Shown here piece after piece: positions 43,638 through 53,077 of a stretch of 64,000 nt of DNA. The stretch's first letter is position 1; each line of letters opens with the position of its first letter. The notes beneath the pieces were generated by a model. The model saw only the letters and a list, made by a program, of their open reading frames with translations, was not told the origin of the DNA and did no database searches. Position numbers and translations under genes: made by a program. This DNA is from CAIXZV01 sp963697365 (GTDB lineage Bacteria > Chloroflexota > Limnocylindria > Limnocylindrales > CSP1-4). The stretch is taken from the NCBI GenBank assembly GCA_963697365.1, contig CAVONT010000017.1:372001-436000 (forward strand), given 5' to 3'.

Positions 43638-46177
43638 TCAGCGGGTTGGTGGCGGGGGAGGAGGCGGCGGCGGCCCGGCGACCGACGGCGGCCCGGCGAC
43701 CGGCGGCGGCCCGGCGACCGGCGGCGGCCCGATCTCGGGGACGGGCATCGTCGGTGAGTCATCGATGGACGGTGATGCCCATACGGGCATCGGGCCGAGG
43801 ACACCCGCCAGGTCGACGATGGTCGTCGTCCCGTCGGGCCCGCTGGCGGTGGTGGCGCCGGACGTCGGCGGGCCGGCCACGGTGCCCGGCCCACGCCCGA
43901 CGCCGTACGACGGCGAGTACGACGGCGAGGCCCCCGCGACGCCCGCGACCGACGGCGAGACTCCAGCGACACCTGAGACCCCAGCGACACCCGAGACCCC
44001 CGCACCACGCGCGGCACCCGCCGCACCCGCCCGGGCGACCCGTCGCCGACGCGACGACACCTGCACGCGCCAGACGGCCAGCACCGCGAGCAGCGCAAGC
44101 ACCAGGATCGCGACCGCGCCGCCCAGCACGATCCGCTGCTCGCCCTGGGCCCGCAGGCCGCCCAGCATCGAGCGCACCGACAGGGTCACTTCGGCGGCCG
44201 TATCCGTGTCCCCGGTCCGGATCGCCGCGACGGCAGCATCGAGCGACGGCAGCACGGTTCCGATCATGCCCACCTGCTGCACCGCATCGAGCTCGCGACC
44301 GACCAGCGCCTGCACATCGGCCACGTCCTGGGCCGCCACCAGCTGACGTCGGGCGATCTCCGCGGCCGCCTCGAGGTCCGCGACTGTCGCAGCGGACTCC
44401 CAGGCGACCGACGCCGGCCCGGACCGCGCATCGACCCCGTCGAGCACGTCGTCCACCTGGCCCGCCAGGTCCCACGTCTCGCCGGCCGCGGCGATCGCCG
44501 CCTGCGCATCGCCGAAGTGCCACTCGGCCAGCGGGGTCCGCACCACGGGCGGCACATCCCACGACGTGACCGTGGCGAGCAGCTCCTGGTACGCCCGCCG
44601 CGCCGACGCCCGCTTCGCGAGCTGTGCCTGGTCCGTGGTCACGCCGTACTCGACCAGCAGGTCCGAGGCCAGCGACTCGGGGGCACCGGCCGGTCGAAGG
44701 CCGAGCTCGTCGACGGCGTCGAGCCAGTCGCGCCAGGTTGCGACCTTCGCCGCGCGCGTCGTACTCGTGCCCGCGCCACCCGTCGCGCCGGCACCCGCGC
44801 CCCCGTCGCGCCCGCACCAGCACCGGCACCCGCGCCGGCCGCCGCCGCATACGGGTCGAGCCGACCCAGCAGCGCCCCGGTCGCGGCAGTCATCCGGTCC
44901 TCGCCCGCCGCCTGCGCGACGGCGGTCACGATGTGGCATGCGGCGTCGTACTGCGCAGCCACCCGCTCGCGCTCCTCCGAGGTCGAACGCGGCTCCAGGT
45001 ACTGCCAGTCCGCCAGCTTCACCGACGCCGCCGCCGCACCGGGTCGGCCGCACGCCTCGACCCCACCGCTTGCCGCCCGGCCCGCCCACTCGGCGTACCC
45101 CTCGGACATCCATGTCTCGGCGAAGGCGGACCCGTTGAACCACACGTGGGCCAGCTCGTGCGCGACCAGCGACGGTTGCGTGTAGTCCTCGCCGACCGTG
45201 ATCGTGTTCGACTTGCGATCGTAGAAGCCGGCGTACTCGGTGCCGGTGGATGCCTCCTTGACGATCAGCGCGTCGGTGCCGGCCATGTCCGCCCCGACGA
45301 CCCGGCGCAGCTCCGGCAGCCCGGTCGCGACCTCGTCGCGGACACCGCGGCTCCAGGCCGTGTCCTCGGGCCACGAGAGCAGGCGGACGGTCCGGCCGTC
45401 GGGCGCCGTCATCGTCTCGGCCGCGTAGCCGTCCTCGTTGGTGCCCGACAGGCACGCGTACCAGCGTGCCGTGTCCTTCACCGCGCCCGATGTGAAGACA
45501 CGCGTTCCGCCGGAGACCTTGCCCTTCAGCGCCTCGCCCGTCGTCTCGACCTTGAAGCCGGACGGCAGGCGGACGGCGACGTCGCCCCGGTCCGCACCAT
45601 TCGCGATCACGCAGAAGGAGGCGTAGGCGCGCAGCGTCCGCGTGGACGAGTCCGAGCGCGGCGCGCCACCTTTGAGGGTGTAGGTGATCGTGATCGTGCG
45701 GGACTTGCCGTTGAACAGCTTCGGGAAGCGGATGGTCTCGAGGCGGTAGCCATCGCCGCGGCGACTCGTCTCGACGACCAGCTTCTTGCCGCCCGACGTC
45801 GCCTTGATCTTGCCCGCCTCCCGCTCCACCCAGACCGACGCGCTGTCGCGGTACCAGCGGGTGGTCCGATAGCACGTGTCGGTGTAGGGGACCGTGCCCC
45901 AGAACCAGTCCTCGCGGTACTTCGTGCACTCGTACGGCTCGGTCGTGTCGGGGGTCTTGTTGGTGATCTTCAGCGTCACCTTCACCGCGAGCCGGCCCTT
46001 CGCAGGCTCCAGGGTGTACGTCGTGCTGCCCGACTCGGTGAAGCCGTCTGCGGCCTGGGCAATGGGGACGCCCGGGCCGACACCGACGCTGCCGGCGGGG
46101 CCCTGGACGGCGGTCAGGCCGATGGCGACGACGAGCGCGATGCTGCCAGCGCGGACGACGTGAACGATGTGACGCAC
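43638..46177 (-). CDS. Membrane-anchored gluzincin metallopeptidase (M1-like), frameshifted
   Basis: About 845 residues after correction. GTG 46177 begins a signal peptide (IVHVVRAGSIALVVAIGLTAVQG...AQAADG). Two beta-rich domains follow, then the zinc site HELAHVWFNGSAFAETWMSEGYAEW (HExxH at residues 340-344 plus the downstream Glu). A Gly/Ala linker (AAGAGAGAGATG) marks the indel region 44760-44850. The next frame gives a helical domain (TWRDWLDAVDELGL, VVRTPLAEWHFGDAQAAIAAAGETWDLAGQV), a membrane helix IVLGGAVAILVLALLAVLAVW, and a cytoplasmic Ser/Gly/Pro tail ending in three GPP(P/S)VA repeats and a proline run. Substrate unknown. Convergent with EamA only across the repeat region. Confidence 0.82.
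43774..43791. repeat. 18-bp palindromic motif shared with 33513-33530
   Basis: GATGCCCATACGGGCATC is the exact reverse complement of the 33513 sequence. Here it lies inside the coding region for the metallopeptidase tail (GPMPVWAS). Confidence 0.6.
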
Positions 46178-46574
46178 GGGCGCAGTGTGCACCGGGTCCC
46201 CGGAACGTGTCGTGGGCCGAAGGTCCAGGCGGTGGCGTCCCTGGATCCTGTTCGTTCCCGGCTGATGCACCAGCGACTCAATTCGCTCGCCCTCGTGCGT
46301 GACCGCGCCGTGAAACCCGCCCTTGGCGGCTCGATCGTGCGTGAACGGGCTGGGATTGATGCGCAGGCGACTCACGCGGCCAGAGATCGGGCGGCCCGGG
46401 CCCGCACCGTCGGGGGGCTCGTCCCTGCCACGGGCCGGCACGCCCGGCCAGGCGTGGCCGGCACGCGCGGCCAAGGCGTGGCCGAATATATGGACACGAG
46501 GACGCTCGACAGCCGACAGATGTTCGGACATTATGTCGATGACACCGAACGAACGCTTGCAATAGGGGTCGAAG
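46178..46574. other. Divergent intergenic region, metallopeptidase/asnC
   Basis: No gene supported. It has short repeats of GGC(A/C)AAGGCGTGGCCG type (46440-46490) and then the least GC-rich stretch in the area (46484-46560, including GAATATATGGAC and GACATTATGTCGATGAC), probably the asnC promoter. An imperfect inverted repeat GTTCGGACATTATGTCGATGACACCGAAC could bind the Lrp/AsnC protein. Confidence 0.4.
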
Positions 46575-47042
46575 ATGACCAGCATCACACTCGATGACGT
46601 CGACCGCTCGATCCTCCGCAGCCTTCTCGCCGATGGCCGGATGAGCAACCTCGATCTCGCGCGAACCGTCGGCCTCAGCCCGGCCGCCACCCACGCGCGC
46701 GTCCGCCGCCTCGAGGAGCGCGGCGTCATCACCGGCTACGCCGCCCGCGTGGACCAGGAGCGGGCCGGGCTCGACCTCCTGTGCCTCATCTCCATCGGCA
46801 TCCAGCTCCACCACCAGGACGCGGTCGCCCGCATCCGGACGGCGCTCGCCGCGCTGCCCGAGGTCCTCGAGTGCCACCACGTCACCGGCCAGTTCGACTA
46901 CCAGCTCAAGGTGGCGCTCCCGGACCGGCGCGCCCTCGAGCGGTTCGTCGTCGAGAAGCTCACCCCGCTCCCGGGCATCGCCCGGATCCAGACCAGCGTC
47001 GTGATGGCGACGGTCAAGGACTCGCCCGCACTCCCCATCTGA
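46575..47042 (+). CDS. Lrp/AsnC-family transcriptional regulator
   Basis: 155 residues: N-terminal HTH LDDVDRSILRSLLADGRMSNLDLARTVGLSPAATHARVRRLEERGVITGY, then the RAM (effector) domain LLCLISIGIQLHHQDAVARIRTALAALPEVLECHHVTGQFDYQLKVALPD. It likely senses an amino acid and controls the PLP enzyme 22 bases downstream. Intact. Confidence 0.93.
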   Translation: MTSITLDDVDRSILRSLLADGRMSNLDLARTVGLSPAATHARVRRLEERGVITGYAARVDQERAGLDLLCLISIGIQLHHQDAVARIRTALAALPEVLECHHVTGQFDYQLKVALPDRRALERFVVEKLTPLPGIARIQTSVVMATVKDSPALPI

Positions 47043-47064
47043 CCGACCAGGAGGACGCCCCGCC

Positions 47065-48468
47065 ATGACCGCCCCCGTCGAGACCGCCCGCGCCGAGACC
47101 GAGCTTGCCGGCGTCGATGCCTGGGTCGCCCGCGGCCAGGCCATGACCGAGGCCACCCTCGCCGCCCGCGCCAAGGCCCGCACCCGCCGCTTCGACACGA
47201 TCGCCGTGCACGGCCTGTACGACCACCTCGCGGCCGCCCGGAACCAGGGCTCCATCATCGAGCCCGTGTACGCCTCGCCGGCCCAGCACTTCGCCGACTC
47301 CGACGAGCTCGAGGCCGCGCTCGCCTACCTGATGCCGGCCTGGGGCTACACGCGCATCGCGAACCCGACCACCGGCTACCTCGAGGAGACGCTCGCGCTG
47401 CTCGAGACGTACGGCACGGACATCGAGGCCTCCTGCGTGGTCACGTCATCGGGCATGGCCGCCGTCCACCTGGCCACGAACGCGCTGCTCGCGGCGGACT
47501 CGGACCTGCCCCGTCCCAACTTCGTCGCGTCGGCGAAGTGCTACGGCGGCACGTTCATGCTCTTCCAGCGCTACCAGGCGGAGCGGGGGATCGACGTCCG
47601 CTGGATCAGCGACCCGCTCGACACGGACGCCTGGGCCGCGGCCGTCGACGAGGGCACACGGTTCCTGTACGTCGAGGTGCCGTCGAACCCGGCGCTCGCG
47701 CTGGCCGACATCCCCGCCCTGGCCGCGGTCGCGCATGACGCCGGCATCCCACTGGTCGTCGACTCCACCGTGGTGACGCCCGCGCTGCTGCGGCCGATGG
47801 GCCTCGGGGCCGACATCGTGATCCAGTCGCTGTCGAAGTCGATCGGGGCGTCGGGGCTGGCGATCGCCGGGGCCGTGATCGCGCGCCGGGACATCGTGAT
47901 GCGGTCCGGGGCCGACGACCTGCGCGCCGACTTCGCCACGCACCTCAAGCTGCTGCCGTCGCGCGACATGGGGGCGTCGCTCTCGCCGCAGGCGGCCCTG
48001 GCGCTCATGTCCGACCTGCGCACGCTGCGCACGCGGATGGACGCCTGGTCGCGCTCGACGATGGCCGTCGCCCGCTATCTCGACGGGCACCGGGACGTGG
48101 AGACCGTGCTCTACCCGGGGCTGCTGGAGCACCCCGGCCACATGGTCGCGGCGCGGGACTTCCGCCTCGCGGACGGCGATGCCGAGGGATACGAGGTGGC
48201 CCGCTACGGGACGCTGCTGGGGTTCACGCTGCGAGGCGGGATCGAGGCGGCCCGCCGGATGTTCGACCGCTTCGAGCTCGTGTTCCGGGCGACGGATCTC
48301 GGTCGCGTGAAGAGCGTCGCGGTGATCCCGTCGATCTCGACGCACCAGCAGCAGGGCGAGGCCGGCCGTGCGACGGCGCAGATCCCGCCCGGCCTCGTGC
48401 GGCTCTCGATCGGCGGGGAGCACCCGGCCGACGTGATCGACGACCTGGAGCAGGCGCTCGCGGGCTGA
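47065..48468 (+). CDS. PLP-dependent Cys/Met-metabolism enzyme (gamma-lyase-like)
   Basis: 467-residue fold-type I enzyme of the cystathionine/methionine gamma-lyase group. The N-terminal extension precedes IIEPVYASPAQHFADSDELEAAL, YTRIANPTTGYLEETLALLE, the cofactor-loop CVVTSSGMAAVH, VVDSTVVTPALLRPMGLGADIVIQSLSKSIGASG with the PLP lysine K258, and the C-terminal GRVKSVAVIPSISTHQQQGEAGRATAQIPPGLVRLSIG. The THQQQ in place of THxxM suggests a sulfhydrylase or a non-methionine substrate. AGGAGGACG precedes the ATG. Paired with the AsnC regulator. Intact. Confidence 0.88.
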   Translation: MTAPVETARAETELAGVDAWVARGQAMTEATLAARAKARTRRFDTIAVHGLYDHLAAARNQGSIIEPVYASPAQHFADSDELEAALAYLMPAWGYTRIANPTTGYLEETLALLETYGTDIEASCVVTSSGMAAVHLATNALLAADSDLPRPNFVASAKCYGGTFMLFQRYQAERGIDVRWISDPLDTDAWAAAVDEGTRFLYVEVPSNPALALADIPALAAVAHDAGIPLVVDSTVVTPALLRPMGLGADIVIQSLSKSIGASGLAIAGAVIARRDIVMRSGADDLRADFATHLKLLPSRDMGASLSPQAALALMSDLRTLRTRMDAWSRSTMAVARYLDGHRDVETVLYPGLLEHPGHMVAARDFRLADGDAEGYEVARYGTLLGFTLRGGIEAARRMFDRFELVFRATDLGRVKSVAVIPSISTHQQQGEAGRATAQIPPGLVRLSIGGEHPADVIDDLEQALAG

Positions 48469-48499
48469 TTGGCAGGCCGCGGGACCGCGCCGGAATCGA

Positions 48500-48533
48500 A
48501 CGGCCCGGGCTCCGCTCAGGGAACCCGGGCCGT
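48500..48533. terminator. Strong bidirectional hairpin terminator
   Basis: ACGGCCCGGG (48500-48509) pairs with CCCGGGCCGT (48524-48533), a ten-base GC stem with a 14-base loop, placed between the convergent PLP-enzyme and SIMPL genes. Confidence 0.7.
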
Positions 48534-48581
48534 CATGCCCCCGGTGGTGGGTCGGCCGGTCGCACGTTCGCGCGCTGGCGA

Positions 48582-49370
48582 TCAGTCGATCAGGTAGATC
48601 ACCTGGACCGTGATGGTGACGTCGGTGGTGCCGGGCATGACCGGCGTGGAGGCGTCCTCGGCGGCGCCCGCCGCGGGGGCGGCCATCCGGTAGTCGTACC
48701 AGACCGGGGTCGAGACCGACTCGCTGATCGTCTGGACGCCGGTCACCCGCACGCCCGCGCTCTTGGCGAGGGTGTCGGCCTTGGCCTTGGCGTCGGCCAT
48801 CGCCGCCTCGCGAGCCTTGGACTCGGCGCCGTTGCGGTCCGCCACGTCGAACGTGATGCCGTCGACGCTGGTCGCGCCCGCGGTGATCGTGTTGTCGAGG
48901 ACGTCGCCCAGCTTGTCGAGGTCGCGCACCGTGACGGTGACCATGTTGTTGAGCTGGTAGCCCGTGATGCGCTGGGTGTTGTTGGACCAGTCGTAGATGG
49001 GGCCGAGCGACACGGTGGAGGTGGCGATGTCCTTGTCGTCGATGCCGAGCTTCTTGAGTGCCGCGACGACGCCGGTCATCTTCTCGGCGGCGGCCTGGCG
49101 GGCGGCCTTGGCGGTGTCCTTCTGGACGACCACGCCGAGATTGACGGTGGCCATGTCCGGGACGAGCGTCACCTTGCCCGAGCCCGCGACGCTGATGGTG
49201 TGCTCGGCGGGGGTGTCGGAGCCGGCGGCGAGGGGGTAGGGGGCGCCGTTGGACGGGCGGATGGCGCCGGCGAGCACGGGGCCCGCGATCAGGCCGACAC
49301 CGACGACGGCGGCGCCCACGAGGAAGGCGATGCGCCAGGGGTTCTGCGTGGAGGTGGAGGAGGTCTGCAT
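48582..49370 (-). CDS. SIMPL-domain (DUF541) protein, signal-anchored
   Basis: 262 residues. An N-terminal hydrophobic segment (IAFLVGAAVVGVGLIAGPVLAGAI) anchors or exports it. The rest is the SIMPL/DUF541 fold: HTISVAGSGKVTLVPDMATVNLGVVVQKDTA, KKLGIDDKDIATSTVSLGPIYDWSNNTQRITGYQLNNMVTVTVRDL, then SKAREAAMADAKAKADTLAKSAGVRVTGVQTISES. Function of the family is uncertain; often an envelope protein. Intact. Confidence 0.88.
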   Translation of the reverse strand: MQTSSTSTQNPWRIAFLVGAAVVGVGLIAGPVLAGAIRPSNGAPYPLAAGSDTPAEHTISVAGSGKVTLVPDMATVNLGVVVQKDTAKAARQAAAEKMTGVVAALKKLGIDDKDIATSTVSLGPIYDWSNNTQRITGYQLNNMVTVTVRDLDKLGDVLDNTITAGATSVDGITFDVADRNGAESKAREAAMADAKAKADTLAKSAGVRVTGVQTISESVSTPVWYDYRMAAPAAGAAEDASTPVMPGTTDVTITVQVIYLID

Positions 49371-49485
49371 CTGTCAGGGTCCTTGGCTGGCTGGTGAGGC
49401 CGGGATCGTGTGCTCGGCGTTCGGCGCCTTGACGCCGGAGGGCGGAACTGGGTTCCCAGCCCGCTCCAGGCGATGCGCGCTGAGC

Positions 49486-49641
49486 GATGCGCGCTGAGCG
49501 CGCCTACCAGCGGGTGGCCTGTCGATCCTGGGCGCTCACCGCACAGGATCGCGCCCCCGAGGGCGGAGACTCGCGAATCCTCGGGCGCTGGCCGCGCCGG
49601 AATCGCGGGGCACCCGACGGTACGCACGGTGAGCGCGCATC
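49486..49641. repeat. Structured direct repeat flanking the second HTH gene, copy A
   Basis: About 156 bp, beginning GATGCGCGCT (49486-49495) and ending with its exact complement AGCGCGCATC (49632-49641). The first 14 bases are duplicated immediately upstream at 49471. Homologous along its length to copy B at 50447-50594. Confidence 0.75.
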
Positions 49642-49680
49642 TCGCGGGGGACTGCGTGGGGTCGTGCTCAGTCGCACCGC

Positions 49681-50335
49681 TCAAACGAGGAGGATCCCGC
49701 TGGCGGTCGGCAGGCGGCCCGCGCGCAGGGCACGGCAGATGGCGGCGCCGTCGAGGGGGAACTCGGCGCGGAGAGCCTCGCGGTGCTGGCGAGGACGCGC
49801 CGGTTGTGGGCCGTGGACCGCACAACGAGGATGAGCACATCGCCGCGTGGATCGTCGCGCAGCTTGAGGGCGAGCCGACGGGCGAGGGCCTGGAGGTCGC
49901 CGAGCCGGGTCTCGCACTCCACGAAGGCAATGCGCCGGCCCTCGGAGATCAGCATGTCCCACGCCCGCAGGTCGCCCTCGATCGGGAGCGGGACCTCGCG
50001 GCGCAGGATGATCGGACTGGCGGGGATCACGCCGAAGTCGTCCGCGAGGCGGAGTTGTGGCGTGTCGCGCAGCCGCTCACCCGTCGGGTGCTGCGTCAGG
50101 CTCACCGACAGGCCGACCGCCCGACTCGCCCGGCAGATCGCCTCGAGCCCCGGGTGTGCCAACTTGCCCTTCTCGAGCCGGTACAGCTGCGTGCGCGACA
50201 GTCCGGCAGCCGTGCGACCGCCTCCTGGCTCCAGCCGCCGGCGATCCGGGTTGGCGGATCTCGCGCGCGATCGCTCTGGTAGATGGCCTTGGCTTCCTCT
50301 GCGCCGGCGTCACCGGGCCGTTCTCGTGTTCCCAT
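49681..50335 (-). CDS. XRE-type HTH protein with a nuclease-like C-terminal domain, second locus, frameshifted
   Basis: From ATG 50335: acidic lead-in, then a helix-turn-helix split over two frames (AIAREIRQ, GWSQEAVARL, and LAHPGLEAICRASRAVGLSVSL), then IILRREVPLPIEGDLRAWDMLISEGRRIAFVECETRLGDLQALARRLALKLRDD, DVLILVVRSTAHNRRVL and finally FPLDGAAICRALRAGRLPTASGILLV in a third frame, ending 49681. The D...ExE arrangement around AWDML and FVECET and the following helix resemble a PD-(D/E)XK core. Frame changes fall near 50180-50280 and 49770. This HTH-plus-AWD/ETR architecture recurs in high-GC bacteria without known function. Bracketed by direct repeats, as is the 22108 gene. Confidence 0.72.
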
Positions 50336-50446
50336 GCGGCTCATCGTGGCGAACGCGTCAACGGCGCTTAGCGCTCGATGCCACGCGAGGCGGATCGAGT
50401 TGTCCACAGTGCCGGGATCGGCCGCGGGCCCGGATCGGTCACAACC

Positions 50447-50594
50447 GATGCGCGCTGAGCGCGCGTACCGGCGGGTGGCCCATCGATCACGAGCGCTCAC
50501 CGGGCAGGATCGCGCTCCTGGCGGCGCGCCTGCGACTCCAGGGCGCTGGCCGCCCAGTGTCGCAGGGCACGCACGGTACGACGCAGCGCGCATC
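50447..50594. repeat. Structured direct repeat flanking the second HTH gene, copy B
   Basis: About 148 bp, same polarity as copy A, with the same complementary ends (GATGCGCGCT at 50447-50456, AGCGCGCATC at 50585-50594). Shared blocks include GGCAGGATCGCGC-type, GGGCGCTGGCCGC and GCACGGTACG words. The 50336-50446 and 50595-50757 flanks hold no gene. Confidence 0.75.
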
Positions 50595-50757
50595 GCGCGG
50601 GATGGCGACGCCGGCGCGACTCGGGGGCGCCGGACGCGGAGGGGCCGTCGGGCACAGGACTGCCGCTATGCAACAGCGGTGCGGAATGGCCCATCGCGCG
50701 CCGGGTGTCTGACCGCTAGGCTCGCCGCAACGCACCACACCCTCGGGAGGCACGCGA

Positions 50758-52598
50758 TTGGGGGACTTGATCCCGGCACCCGGCACGGCACCCCCGGCAC
50801 CGGCACCAACGGCAGCACCCTGGGTGTGCGCGCCGAGCGCCTCGTCGAGGATCGGATCCGCGCCGCCCTCGCGCTTGCCCTCGCCCGCACGCCCGCCGCC
50901 CCGAACCTCCCCGCGGGCACCACTCTCCACGCGAGCGTCCGCTACATCGCCAAGCCGGACCGCACCAAGCCCGGCCACGACGGCGAGGCCGACCTCGTCC
51001 TCGTCCACCCTGACCACGGACTCCTCGTCATCGAGACCAAGTCCGGCACGCCGAGCCGCAGCGGCGACACCTGGTTCCTCGGCACGAGCGAAGCTGGACA
51101 GGAGCCCCTTCCGCCAGGCCGAGCAGAACAAGCACGACCTCGTGCGCACCATCGCCGGCATCCTCGCCATCGACCAGCGCGACCTGCGGGCCGGCCACGC
51201 CGTCGCCTTCCCGGACGCCGACCTCGCGACCCTCCCCAGGGGCCACGCCCTCCTCGGCCCGGACGTGACGAGGGAGATCGTCCTCGACGCCGCTGCCCTC
51301 GAGACCCCCGAGACCACACGCAACGGCCATCGAGCAGGCGTGGGACTGGTGGACCGGCGACGGCACGCGCGGCCGCCCCCTGACCACCCGCGAGATCGAG
51401 ACCATCAACGACTTCCTCGCCCCCACGGCCACCCTCACCGACTCGTCAAGCGCGACGTCGACGACGGCACCACGCGTCTCCTCCAGGCCTCGACCCTCCA
51501 GAAGCTCGTTCTCAACCAGCATCGGACCACGCGCCGCCTCGAGATCGTCGGGCCAGCCGGCTCCGGCAAGAGCCTGGTGGCCGTGGAGAAGGCACGGAGA
51601 CTCGCCCGGGAAGGCTGGCGCACGCTGTTCGTCTGCTTCAACCAGCCGCTGGCGACGGCCGTCAAGCGTGAGCTGGCCGAGCTCGACCCGGACGCCGACG
51701 AGGCAAGGCGCCCAACCGTGACCACCTTCCACGGCCTGTGCGAGACCCTGGGCACGAAAGCCGACACCCTGCCGACGAAGCCGAAGGACGACGCCGACGT
51801 CCCCCGCGACTGGTTCGACACCACCCTGCCTGCAGCCCTGGACCAGGCCATCGACGCCCTCCCCGACGAGCGCTACCACGCCCTCGTCATCGATGAGGGC
51901 CAGGACTTCGAGCCCGCCTGGCTCACCTCGCTCGAATTCATCCTCCGCGATCCCGCAGACGGCATCCTGTGGATCTTCCACGACCCCGGCCAGGCCCTCT
52001 ACCGCGACGACCGCGTGGCCGACCTCGGCCTGGACAAGGTGGAGCTCTTCGAGGACTACCGCTGCCCGGCTCCGGTGACCGCGCTCGCCAACCGCTTCTA
52101 CCGCGGTCCCGACGGCCTCGTGCCGTACGCGGTCATGGAGGAGGGGAGCGAGCCCGTCATCGTCGAGGCAGAGCCGGGCCGTCCGACCGTCGACGCCGTG
52201 CGCCGCAGCTCCACCGCCTGATCGTCGAGCAGGGTGTCCGGCCCTGGGACATCGCCGTGCTCTCGGGCGTGTCCGCGCCGAAGAGCGAGGTGTGGCGCAG
52301 GCGCCGGTTCGGCAACGTGGAGCTGTGGAACGGCGCCATCGACGACGACGGCGAGTCCCTCCGTCTCCCCGCCGACGAGGTGCCCGACCTCCCGGCCGAT
52401 GACGGCATCGTCCAGTTCGAGACCATCAGGCGCTTCAAGGGCCTGGAGAAACCGGTCATCATCCTGTGCGAGGTGCCCGACGAGGCGCCGCGGCTGGACG
52501 CCCTGCTGTACACAGGACTCACGCGTGCGACCGCCCACCTCGTCGTGGTTGCGACACCCAACCTGTCACAACGCTTGCGCATGATCGGGAGCACATGA
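50758..52598 (+). CDS. NERD-domain superfamily 1 (UvrD-like) DNA helicase, frameshifted
   Basis: About 610 residues after correction. A nuclease-related NERD domain comes first (VRAERLVEDRIRAALALAL, then GEADLVLVHPDHGLLVIETKSG with the D and ExK-type residues), followed by a compact helicase: Walker A GPAGSGKSLVAVEKA, TLFVCFNQPLATAVKREL, TTFHGLCETLG, Walker B ALVIDEGQDFEPAW, WIFHDPGQALYR, FEDYRCPAPVTALANRFY, and motif VI LLYTGLTRATAHLVVV. Indels near 50800-50830, 51095, 51325, 51440 and 52215. TTG 50758 is chosen with GGGAGG nine bases before. Stop overlaps the next start as ATGA. It is likely an ATP-driven nucleic-acid processing enzyme. Confidence 0.83.
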
Positions 52599-53071
52599 CC
52601 CAAACCCCCGCCCCGCCGCCCGCGCCGGTGGCCCGCCCGGCCCCGCCGCCCGTCGTCACCGAGGTCAAGTCCGGCCCCGGCTACCTCGTGCGCGCGATCT
52701 GGTTCATCCTCGTCGGCTGGTGGCTGACCGGGATCGTGAGCGCTGTCGCCTGGTTCGCCATGATCACGATCATCGGCCTGCCCCTGGGAATCTGGCTCAT
52801 CAACCGCATCCCGACGGTGCTCACGCTCCGGCCGAGGACCTCGTACGCGTACGTCTACGCGGACGGCACGGGCGCGGTCTGGACGGGACAGAGCCGGCTG
52901 CAGCAGACGCCGTGGCCCATCCGAGGCCTGTGGTTCATCGTCGTCGGGTGGTGGGCGTCGGCGGCGATGATGAGCGTCGCGTGGGCGCTGGTCGTGCTGA
53001 TCATCACGATGCCCATCGGCCTGTGGCTCTACAACCGCGTGCCCTTCGTGGCATCGCTGTACCGGTACTAG
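52595..53071 (+). CDS. YccF-family inner-membrane protein, two YccF units
   Basis: 158 residues. A Pro/Ala-rich head is followed by two copies of the YccF (DUF307) unit: LVRAIWFILVGWWLTGIVSAVAWFAMITIIGLPLGIWLINRIPTVLTL and IRGLWFIVVGWWASAAMMSVAWALVVLIITMPIGLWLYNRVPFVASLY, separated by a short hydrophilic YAYVYADGTGAVWTGQ stretch. Four membrane helices expected. Function unknown. ATG overlaps the helicase stop. Intact here; its mirrored copy is broken. Confidence 0.88.
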   Translation: MTQTPAPPPAPVARPAPPPVVTEVKSGPGYLVRAIWFILVGWWLTGIVSAVAWFAMITIIGLPLGIWLINRIPTVLTLRPRTSYAYVYADGTGAVWTGQSRLQQTPWPIRGLWFIVVGWWASAAMMSVAWALVVLIITMPIGLWLYNRVPFVASLYRY

Positions 53072-53077
53072 ACGTCG

